DNA of 64,000 nt from Cymodocea nodosa (taxonomy: Eukaryota > Streptophyta > Magnoliopsida > Alismatales > Cymodoceaceae), in the NCBI GenBank assembly GCA_036874045.1, contig CM072336.1, forward strand, positions 25,991,501-26,055,500, in the 5' to 3' direction. This document shows positions 35,711-47,700 of the stretch, piece after piece. Within the stretch, counting starts at the first letter, position 1. The number at the start of each line of letters is the position of its first letter. The notes below the pieces were generated by a model, which did not search any database, was not told the origin of the DNA, and worked only from the letters and a program-made list of their open reading frames with translations. Both the position numbers and the translations under genes were made by a program.

Positions 35711-38700
35711 TCATGTCACCTCGAAATCATGAAAGAGCATTAGAACATCATCAAGCTTGAGGAGGGAATATTCCAATATCTTCTTTCTATTGCCATAGCG
35801 ACTGTATTTTTGCTTTTGAATGGCAGTCATTGCATTAACTGGAAGGTCGGCAACCTGAAAAGGAAATGCAAGACATTTGATCACAGGCATATGAAGTAGA
35901 CAGCATGTGGAAGAAAAACCCATCAATTCAATAATCTTCCTTGTATCTCCTACAAACCTTTTTTCGAATGTTACATTTCCTTCTAAAATCACTTGATTAA
36001 TTTCATGCATATCAAGAAAATACAACAATTTTGAATATTTCAGTAGTGGACATTGAAATGGAGAAGCAGTTTCTCCAGACAGTCAACTGTAGCAAAACCG
36101 AGCACCCAAACAGATTCAAACATCAGACAATACTGGATTTTTGTTTGAGTAATGCTTTCTAGGACTCAAAAGTAATATCCTATCTAATCAGTGAAGTTAA
36201 TATTTCTACACCAATAAAATCAAAATCTTATTTGCCTTTACATATTCCCATACTATCATTTTACAAAAATATTACTACCCAGATGACCTATTACATTACA
36301 TTATGTTAGTCCTTCAAACTTGATATGTAAGGAAAGAAATGTTGGTTAGGTTAGTTGAACAATGGAGTTAGAGTTGAGTGTGTCGAATGTTGTAATGGGT
36401 GACATAAAAGGCAGGTTGTATACCAATTGACATGGGAAACTCCCATTGGCTGGGTGGTTGTTTCTGTTATGGAATGAAATAAAAATCAGGAAAGGAGAAG
36501 TTAACACCTTAGTTCCAAACACAGTCTCACGTAAGGATCTCCAACTTCACCATTAATAACTCCACCTTGTTCAACTCGTCACTCACCTACTAGAACTTAA
36601 TAAGAGCTAGCTAATCCAATCCAAAAGCCAGCAGTAAGTGCAGGAACATGCCCCCATTAGACCATGATAACAAAAAGATATTAGAACCTTTTTCTCTAGA
36701 ATAAAAAAAATCAGAACTTGAGACTGAGACAACGAGCTATATCAATTTAAAATTTTCATCGAAAGAACAAATGTTGAGAAACAATTATCTGTCTACACAA
36801 TACAAACAAAAAAGGTTGACAGCAGAAAACCTCTTTTTCTTGTTCATAGTTGTAAGCAATCCTTTGGTTCAAATTAAAAGCAGCATGATACATATCATCA
36901 AGAATATTCTCCCACATAGAATTTCTGTTCACTTTCCAAACGAAATATGTTCTCCTTGTTTCTTGTGATACCATTTTCTACAATAAAAACCAGTTGACAA
37001 ATGTCAGATAAATCAAGTGACGGCATATTTCCTTTCCATCAAAATTAGAAAAACAAATCACGAAAATAAGAAATAGATCAATAAAAACTACGATTACTAA
37101 AGCAAATCAACAGTAATAATTATTGGACAACTTGGTCAACAATTCTGATATTAGTGAATCTTAAATATTACTTAGGCATAAAAGTGGTAGCATGTTTTTT
37201 GCCTGAATTCGAACCCAAGACATTCTTCCTTTATTGGCTTCATAAGAGAAGCAATGATAAATTGCACAATCCATTGTTGGGGTTCAAAGTGTTACATGCC
37301 ATACTACATGTATGCTGAATTCCGATTCTTTTTAATTATTTCTAACCATGCAATTTACAATCATCCTCTAGTTTATTAACTCTCTCTTCATCATTGATGC
37401 ACATATTATCAAACCATCTAAAACAATTTTCTCTAATTTTATCCTCAAATAGCAAAGGAGGGTGTTGCAAATTTCGAAAGCAGTCTAGCAAAACAAATCC
37501 TTTCTTTTGCGATGCATGGTTAAACACCAGTCCTACATTTTCTTTTCCCCCGTATGGATCAAAGAGATGGGGCCTGTGAGTGTACTAGGCTATTATGTAT
37601 GTGTTGTACATTGTATATGAATTTAGTCCCACATTGCTTAACTTATATTTTCTAATATAGCATCTATACATAGAAGCATTGTGTTATTAATGAAACAATC
37701 CTATTCCATCATTTCCAATTTTCATATGACATTAAAGATTAGGATTTAAGAGTGGTTAAGAGAAAAATGAGCGAAACCCTAGCCATTATTGACCACCCTC
37801 CTTACCCCAAAACTCTAGCTGTCAATCTCCTCCACCTCGGTCAATTCCTATGTCAATAGCACAATGCCAGCAACACAGGATCACCATAGTATGCCTGCTT
37901 TAATTGCATCTATCCATTTTAATTGTCCCGGATCGCCAATCCCACTTTCATCTCTTGGTATTTTGCTCCACCCATCAGCCGTTTCAATAATCTCTCCAAT
38001 TCACCTATTTCAGTTGCTACACCTAGGAGGTGCCATCATATTGAACGTCATCCCTGTCACTACAACCCACTCTTTAGGGCACTTCACTATTGACTTTTTT
38101 CTGGCCTGATCTCAATGCCAAAAGGAATCTTCTCTCTATGCCTCCAACCAAAAGTGGAAAAAGAAAGCTTTTGGTGCTAGTGCATGTGTGGTAGTGAATG
38201 ATGATTTCAAGGCCAATGCCCAAGGGTTCAAGGACAACGATGACTCAGAAGTGGAAATCAATGATGAGTATGACTTGGAAAGGTTGAAGCCCTTTACTGC
38301 TGTCACCCCCAAAGTTCCCCTTGGGAGAGAGAAAGAGAAAATAAGAGAAGAGTATTAAAAAAAGGTGGAAGTTTAAAAGAAGGGAAGGAACAAAAAAAGG
38401 GAATGAAAGAACAAAAGAAAAAATGACAAGAAAGGAGTGTTTAATACTCTATTATCAATGTCCAACCAAATTAATTGTATTTGTCCAACATTCCTATGGT
38501 GTTCCATCAAAGTTGTTTGTCATCAACAAGATCAGTTTCAATATTGGGCAATATTGTTCTATCACCCTTATTAGATGATTAATAATGTTGTATTAGTATT
38601 TGTTGGAGTGTGCAAGTTTCTTAGTATATTTAGGTGTCCATATGTTGACTAAAGCTAATGATGCCAACAATGGATCAAAGTTTGTACTAGTTAAAGTGCG

Positions 38701-41700
38701 GTCAACGTTTGACCATTCTTCATGCTTGCAAAACATGTCTAGTTATTGATCCTGCTACTACTACAGCATCCATGATAGTTAGTTTTTGTTGGTTCGATCA
38801 TTAAGTATCTTCTTGTTTAATTGTTTGGGTTTATTACAAGCCAAATTCTCCAGCATAAAGGGAGAGACAGAATATTAGGATAGTATGTGTATTGCATCTT
38901 GTATGTGGGTTTAGTTCTACATTAACTTACACTCGCCTTCTCTATGCAGAGTCTATACATAGAGGCTTTATGCTTTGTTAATGAATTAATCCACTTCTAT
39001 CATTTCTAGTTTTCCCAAGGCCCATAGGAAGTACTTCGTACAGTCCATGAGAGGCAAAAAGGCTAACCCAAATACAAGGGGCTCTAGTGTTGATCACTAA
39101 GGTAATGGTTGTAAACAAGGTATCCATTATCGAAATCATATCAAATTTCTATGCAACGAATAATTGAAACATGTTGAATATTGATGAAAGCATGTTAACA
39201 CCAAGGAAATGGTACAAAAAATCAAGATTTTGATATAAATATTTCAAGAAATACATTATTTCAGTTGACATTAATCTATGCTGACTTATTTTATTTTTCA
39301 CTAGTGAATGCTCATGGCAGCAATAACATCATTTTCTACCAATGTTTGCATTTTTCTAAATAGGGATAGTCGAATCCCAAACCTTGCACAATTTAACCTA
39401 ATTTATAACATCTTAGACACCTCTTATGTGTCTTGATCCTTTTATGTAAATACCTCTTAGAACTTCGATATTTTTCCAAAAGAGTTCTTAATATTTTTAG
39501 AATAACAATAAAGTCAATGTATGCATAAAATTCACAGATGTACTGATTAAAGCCAGGTATTTATTATTACCTTATGTTTTGTATGTATGCATATTTGCAC
39601 GTACATGCATACATACACATGTGTGTATGTATATATTATGTATGCAGGCATGTATGCATGCATGCATACATCCATACACATACATACATACGTATGTACA
39701 AGTGCATACATCTATGATGTATGTGTCTATAAAATTTTAAAGGAATTGGAAATTAAAACATTTAAAAAAATGGGTGTTCACCAAACATTTTTTGGAAAAA
39801 TAGTATAAATAACAAATAAATATAAATATATTTACAAATATACAAGCATCAAGTTAATTAAAGGAATTTAATGGAATAAATTATAATTCAATTCCATGTA
39901 ATACAACTTCAGAAAAAAAAAATTATTACGTGTAATTATCACACTACTGGTAGGCGAGCGCTAAATGTTGTTATGAGGCATCTTTATGCCTGGTGTTTCT
40001 CATTTCAAGCTGTATACTTTTTGTTGGATCCAATAAAGATCCACCATCCTATTGTTTCTTTTAAGGATTTTTTAATCATTTTTAGTTAAATTTGAATAAT
40101 TGAGCCTTTATCTTGAATACTGAGAGTTGTTCACCTTTCTTTGTTTATTCTCAGTGTGGTAAAAAAGGAAAAAGGACATTATACAGATTTAAAATTAAAA
40201 CCTTTTTAAATAATGAGACCATGGGTGCTTCCCAAAAAAGATAGTATAATGAAAAAAATGAACAAATATATTTACAGATATAAAAGTACTACAATCTCAA
40301 AATAATTGCATAAAATAAATTATAATTCAGTTACATCTAATACAATTTTAAAATATATTTTTATTATATATAATTATTATTTAAAAAACAAACACTTAAA
40401 GTCAAACATAAATAAATAAAATTACAAATAAAGTTATACAAAATAAAATAAGTAACAAAATAGTAAAATTATATCAATGAAAACAACTCAAAAGATGAAA
40501 TCTAAAAAAAATTTAAAAAACATTTCAACAGCCAAAAAGGGGGAAAATAGCCATTTTCTCAGAATAAAAATGGCCATTTTAATGAAAAATGATCATATTT
40601 CAAACTGTTTCCTTTTTCCAAAAAAACAAATTGAGGCAAACAACGTATTCCTATTTTGTGCTCTAATTCCTATAGAACAGGGAATTATAGTCCTCAAGAT
40701 TATTTTCTACCCTACTTTTTAGATAGGAATCCATCAAATATTCAATTGGGAAATATAAATAGACAACTTATGAACAATGACTGTCACCTGTGGAGTTCTA
40801 TTTTTATTCTTTTGTATTTTTTCATTTACAACTGAACTAGTAGAACCGTTTTTTAGCTTTCATAGGTTCAGTTGCCGTTGCATTTTTAGAAAATTTAGTG
40901 GGAAAATTAAAGCTGCTTGTACAGTATTTTACCATAGCACCTGCAAAGACACGGGTAAACAGACCATGGAAAATTATTACTTATATTAGACAAACATGAT
41001 AACAAGTGTGAAAGGTGATGTTATAAAAAAGAAGAAATTCCAGCACTTAAAGATTAACATGTGAAACAAGATAACCACTATAACCGTAGTGTGGCTACTT
41101 ACCTCCATCAACAAAATATTGCCCTTCCAAAGTTTGTAAAGGAGTATCCGTGCTTCATTTTTTTCAACAAACGTCATATCTGAAATCTATGATATTTTAA
41201 CATATAATTATAGTTACTATTCATAAAAGAATTACAAAAATAATGACCAAAGAGTAATGCAGTTCTTAGTATTTTCCAATAAAACAGTTCTACGTAAAGC
41301 TCCATAAAATGAAATTTCACATGCATAGTTCCTCTTGGTGAAGTTTTTAGAATTGCAGTTAGACCTCCGTTCTTGAGTAAAGAGAAAGTATGAATCAAAT
41401 TTAATTGGATATTTTATAATATAAATAAAACTTATAATAATAATTAATATATATTACTTAAATAATTCTTAAATTTATTTAAATTATCTATTTGATTATA
41501 TCATAATATATATTTTATGCAAACCCTTCACTTAAATGTGTTCTAGATATAGAGATTAAATCTTTATAAATGTTAAAAGATCTCCAGAGTCTAATCCCAC
41601 AAAGTATGCATTTTTACAATTTATATAGAATAAAAATCCAGTCATTAGCATTTCTATATGAAAATATTAATAATATTTGTGTTGCTATTTAAATCTAACA

Positions 41701-44700
41701 AATTCAGGAAAAAAACACCTAAATTCATATTCGACCAAATCTGTATAACAAATATCCCTGTTCAAAAAAATTCAAATTTGAGTCCAAATTTTGTTTTGAT
41801 ACTTGGATCCATATTGCATCCCTAATTGAGATACAAATCAGAAGCTTAATTTGTGCTTAGGTCAGCATATATAAATTCACGCATTCATCCACTCATTTTC
41901 ACATTCACCTTTTGTTCTCCTATTTTTATGCTATAAACTAGGTGATGTCAGCATGACACCATAGAATAAGGTGATTTTTGTGTTCCGTGTTCAATTATTA
42001 TGAATTTCAACTCCTTCCAAATAGTCAATGTAACCTACTTCACTTGTGTTTTCTCGTGACTCAAGAGCTAGTGCCCCTTCCCTCATGGTTATAAACCCAT
42101 TTTAAACTTGATTTTTGTTAAATAACTCATTTCCATCTTTTTGGCCTATTTGATTTGAATCAATTGTAATATCAAAAATCCCTTAGACCAATCTCTTTTC
42201 AATTACAGATTATATCCAGATCGGCATATCAATCAAATCTTAAGATTTTTTGTATGAAACAGAGATCCTTTTCACCTACCAACGGCAGGTGCACCAATTA
42301 CAGCTACAGGTATGTTTCTCCTCTCTCCTCTTCAATCCTCTTGATCTCAATTCCAATTGGGTAAATCTTTGTATTGATAAAATAGAAGGCTCTCGATCTA
42401 CAATCCAAAGGTATTTTTCATGGGAGAAGGCATCAAACCAATATTTGATTTCTCTTCAACTCTATCGTAAGGTGGATTCTCATTTCCATCTCATTTCTTT
42501 AATTTTAAGACAAATCTAAAATATTTATATTATGTTTTAAGTTTTTTTACAATCTTTGAAGTTTTTATGAATATCAGTGATTTTCTATGGCTATTAGTCA
42601 ATATATTAGAGAATAGTAATTTTCAAAGAATGTTGGTGATTTTGAGTGAATATTAGTGATTCTCAATCAATATTAGTTAGTTTCAAAGAATATTAGTTAT
42701 TTTCAGAGAGCATTAGTTATTTTCAGAGAATATTAACGAATTTCTGTGAATATTAATGATTTTCAGATAATACTATTCATTTTCAATAAATATTAGTGAT
42801 TTTCGTTGAATATTAGTTATTTTCTGAGAATATTACATATTTACAGTAAATATATTTTACAAATTGCATTGATTCCACTTAATCAATTACGAAAAAATGA
42901 TGATTTAACTTATATCATTGGTCTTACTTGTAGTTACCAAGATATCAAGTAGATCAACTGAAGTGAGTGACCATGAACAAAATTTTGGCAAAAATGAAGA
43001 TCCCAATTGGCTCCATGGGTTTCCTATTGATAACAATAGGAGAGACCCAATGAAAATATTGTGGTAGGAAAATAAGAGGACGTAGCATATCCAATTTGAA
43101 ATAGCATCTGGTTGGTCACTACAACAATATCACGAAGTGTCCATGTCCTACCATTGTTAGAGGACAAATGAAACAGTTACTGACAAACAAGTGCAAACAA
43201 GAGTGAGTAGGAGGTATGAATGGTTCAAAAGTATCTTAGAGTAGAAGGCTAAGCAAATTCCATGTAATGGTGGAGAAAAGAGTCAAAGACTCTCAATGTC
43301 TATTCTTATTAATGACAATGACAAAGACATTGATTACCTACCAACCTGATATGATAAACAAAGAAGAACAAAAATTTTATAAAGAAGCAATGATGTGATC
43401 TAGACAAAAACAAAGGCAAAGAGGGCAATTTAAACTCTCATATGATGCTTCAAGAACTACACTTTGAGAAGGGGAGTACAACAAGTACACTGCATCACCT
43501 ACTTCAAGTAGGTTTAGAACATACAGTTAGAAATTTGATTGTCCAAATAAAGCAGTTGTGAAATGAAACAAAAGATGCATTTACACCTACTACCAAACAC
43601 CTACTCCTGTAAGAATTCTGAAGTTAATTGTGTTTGGGTGGAAACAAAATCAAGATGGGTGACCACTTGGGAAATTCTCATACAATATTTATAGACAGTA
43701 ATGCTGGCTCTGCCTAGGTGTAGGCAAGCAGTAGGTATGTGCACCTACCTAAAAATCATGTGTCGTATCTTGTCTCTATCAGTACTCTCGATTAAGTTGA
43801 TGGATAAGACTACTTAGGTACCCCCAATTAATTGAGAATATCTGAGAAACAAAGTGCATGGTACATAGGATCAAATTCTAAAAGAGTGTTCTTCTAGGTA
43901 CCTAGGAAAGCCTATTTTTGCAAGCTTTCACCTCTATGGATACTCTTGGTATATACTAGATTGTTTGAGTGTCTATAGAATATCATCCATTATTAACTAC
44001 ATGGATACTCCTATATTCACTAGATTGTTTGAGTGTCTATGGAGTTTTACTTGTTATCATCTACATAAATACTCCTGATGTACACCAGGTTGTTTGATTA
44101 TCCATAAAGTGTCACCTTAAAAAAAAAAAAAAAATGAGACAAGTATAAGCAAAGGACATTGAAGAGATATAGACAAATGGCAAAGAAAAGATTATAGCTG
44201 CTATATCAAAGTTCATATTTTATAATGTCATTTCCACAAATGCAACTAAAAAACCATATCTACAACATATGGTAATTGTAATCACAAAAGAAAAGCCAGG
44301 TGTATAAGCACCATCATGTCTAATGGATAGATGTTTGCTATGTCAAAGTAGATCAACAATTTCATGGCATGCCATGATAAAAGAGCTATTTTCTTGAAAT
44401 TCTTCCATGCATCAAATGCTACATGTATCAATATAAATTGATTTCTGATGTTGCCAAGGAGGTTGCACCATCAAATGTGTAATGGGTGGTAATAGGCAAT
44501 GGTGTCAACTTTAAGAAAGCTGAGAAAAAGATAGTGGAAAAGTAAGCTCTTTTTGAACATCATGTGAAGAACATTGTATTGATTTTATATTAAAAAACCT
44601 TAGAAAGAGTAAGCTGATAGGAAAACTAATAAAATTAGTTCAGCTTGCCACGCACATCTACAATCAATCACTCCTATCATATATGAAGTCACTTTAAGTC

Positions 44701-47700
44701 TATGGTGGTGACAGGTGCATTTACACCTACTACCAAGCACTGACTCTTATAAGAACTCTGGAGTTAACTGTGTTTGAGCGGGAGCAGAACCAGGATGGGT
44801 GACCACTTGGGAAGTTCTCGTGCAGTGCCTATGGGCAGTTGTGTTGGCTCTGCTGAAGCATTGGCAAGCTGTAGTTGTGTCCACCACTTACCAAAGTGGG
44901 CCTAGCGAGGCCCCTTACAAGCTTTCGTCTTCTTGGATACTCCTGAACTGTTTGAGTATCCATTGAGACTCACATGTTATCACCTCCATGGATACTTCTG
45001 GTTTGAGTGTCCATGAAGGTTCACCTTCTATCACCTCTAAAGATACTCCTGGTGTTCACCAGGATGTTTGAGTGTCTAAAGAAGACATTTGAAAAAAAAA
45101 AAAAAAAAAAAAAAAAGAAATGAAAAAAAAAGTCTATGGTGGTGACTTAAATCTTAGGGTTACTCATATCACCACCAACTACATGGCAATTCAATCTATA
45201 CTTAACAAGAAGGCAAATCAAGACACATGTTTAATTTTAAACTAGATACAAGCATTTAAAAAGTGAGAGCCCAATTATCAAGGTGTTGTCAATCATGAAT
45301 GATCATACATTCTAAGAGATTGCTAGGAAATGTGTTGCAGTTACAAAATCTATTTCAAAGGCTTTAAGATATGTTGATAGAGATAAGAAACTATTAGAGT
45401 ATAAGAGTTAGTAGTGTTACGTTGGAAGAGGAAATCTTGACTATCACCCTCCTCCCTTCCACCATTACCACTGACAACCTGTTCACTCACTCACCTATTC
45501 ACTCACTATCCTCTTCCATCCAACTGTCATGGCCGTGCGAGATTGAACTTCCTTTGGTTTACTTTAGTCTAGACTGCAACCACCATGTTCTTTCCCTATG
45601 ATGCCCCTCCTCCGACTTCTCTATGACTATGATGTTGTGACATGCAAATCTCTCCTATGTTGACCTCAAAAAAAACTCTCCTTGACATCATCCCTATCAC
45701 TGATGTTGCTAACAATGATCGCTATCTTTATATGAAATATTGAAAATTTTCAATGAACACATGAAATTACTAATATCTAATCTTATTTTTATTATTCAAT
45801 TGAATGGTGGGTAATCCATGGGATAGACACTCTTAATCTAAGGAAGATTACAATTAGAGTGCTTTTTTACACTACCTCTACTTCTAACTGTGAAAGAAAC
45901 TAAAGCACATTCAACTCAATCCTCGCAAGGTAGAGAAATAGACTAGAAGTGTAGAGGTTGAATTAATCTTCGTTCACTAAAATATAAGACTTCATATAAA
46001 GCAATAATTGATGGAAAAGACCACAATATGTATATCCAATTGATGCCACTTTCATCTACAAAAATTAATGCAATGAGGATTCTATTGTAGAATACATGGA
46101 ATAGAATGAGAAGCCAATGCTTGATGAGAAGGGTAGGAGGCTATATCAACATAATGTAGAGCAATTAGGTGTTGTTATTGATAAATAAATTAAATTCCTC
46201 TTCACAATCTCATGGTGTTGAAAAGTCTAGGCATAGAGCCAAGCACAAACTTTGATAATAATTCCATAGTCTCTAGATGATAATGGTGGTAGAGCATCAC
46301 CACTCCTCCCAAATGGTTAAGAGGTTTACCTCTCATCCTTAAGTTGCAAGTTCGATTTCCCACACTCATTTTGCTAGAGGAAAAAAATTCCCCAACTTAT
46401 GTTTGGCTGTGGGACTCAATCTCGTGACCTCAATGTCATACAACTACAAGGTAACCATTGGGCTAAGGCCCACCAAATAAAATAAAAAGATGACAATGAT
46501 AGTGATGATGGTAATGGTGATGGTTGTGGCAGTAATATTCTTCATTCTAAGAGTCAAAGATCACTTAGTCTATTTACAAGAAAGGGAATCTTTACCCATG
46601 CCACCATGATCAAGATCATGGAGCTAGGTTACTTATAGACATGATTATGAGCCATTGTTATATTATGACACAACAAAAGGCAATATGGCAAGAAAATTTA
46701 ATTCATTTTTGTCATAGATCTTCAAGAGTTTATATATGAATAATCCTAAACCTCGACCTCATAGTCAAGATCCTTAGACGTACAGTCTCTATAAGGATCA
46801 CACCCCTATTTGATAACTTCTCTGATGGTGATAAACAAATTTGCTATCATCACATGGTGAAGGAGCTTCTAAACAAATTTGCTATCATCACATGGTGAAG
46901 GAGCTTCCAATAATCATATGGCCAATCTAGTTACTACATCATCACTATTCTTTAAGTCAACATGGTAAAGGAGTTGTAGAATCCAATTATGGTGCATATG
47001 ACCCTTTCCTACAGTTAAGAGAATTGGAACTCCTACCCCAAAAGAACCTAAAAATATCATCATAATACTTCATCATTTCCCACATCTCGTACATGTACTT
47101 GATTCAAAATATTATAAGTGAGTTACAGATTATCATACTATTTATAACACTCAAATTACAATGGAAACATTACATAGTGTAGAGACAACAAATGACGTAC
47201 AACCAAATGTTCCGAAAATATCTAGCACAACAAGGACAAGGCTACCACCCTTCAAGGCAATCAACCTAAAATTGATCTTAGTATAACTTAATTATATTTT
47301 AAATCATTTGACACTATGGACTATTTTTCTATTACTTCTGCATAATTTAAGATGTTTTTCATGCATGCTACTGTCATATATCAATCTAATTAACATTTTA
47401 TGCATGATAATTGCCTAAAAAAATTATCAAAGTATCTTTATATGACTATCATAGCCTGTTTTATCATACGCATGAGTTTCAATTTGAAATTCAGAGATTT
47501 TGGCTACTTCCACCAAAGTATCAAATTTCCACCAATACGATCCTTGACACATTTCATTTTTTTTTGAGAGACCAATCTTCGATACTAATACTTAAAGGTT
47601 CATAATGTCATTTAACAAGGGAAAAATTCTAGAATCTACAAGTTCCTGGTACTAGAAAATTTCAAAAGGTTCAGACAATAATGTCAAAAGGTAATTTCTA

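Larger units (their letters stand above)
42950..46190 (+). mobile_element. hAT (Ac-like) transposase pseudogene, interrupted by two SINEs
   Basis: Plus-strand frames give, in order, the parts of a plant BED-finger hAT transposase. DPNWLHGFPIDNNRRDP and CGRKIRGRSISNLK-x-HLVGHYNNITKCPCP form the BED zinc finger (about 42985-43160). FMACHDKRAIFLKFFHASNA (about 44350-44420) belongs to the RNase H-like core. VTHITTNYMAIQSILNKKAN (about 45160-45220) matches the family's GITRFATNFIALQSLL. CERN-x-STFNSILAR-x-RNRLEV and DEKGRRLYQHNVEQLGVVID (about 45890-46190) come from the C-terminal dimerisation end. There are many stops and frameshifts, so it is dead. It lies antisense in RPC3 intron 11. Terminal inverted repeats and the 8-bp target duplication were not located. 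Bases 45420-45880 are not obviously hAT and may be a further insertion. Confidence 0.85.

Noticed and set aside
39584..39808. 73-codon open frame
   Set aside because: Its first part is translated microsatellite (CATA/GTAT).
43573..44840. Functional 5S rRNA genes
   Set aside because: The heads diverge from 5S at many positions, lack a T-run terminator at the right place, and continue into a shared non-5S tail with poly(A) and target duplications.
43573..45129. Cassandra TRIM element with 5S-bearing LTRs
   Set aside because: The two copies have separate long target duplications and poly(A) ends, and hAT coding sequence lies between them in correct order, so they are two insertions and not an LTR pair.
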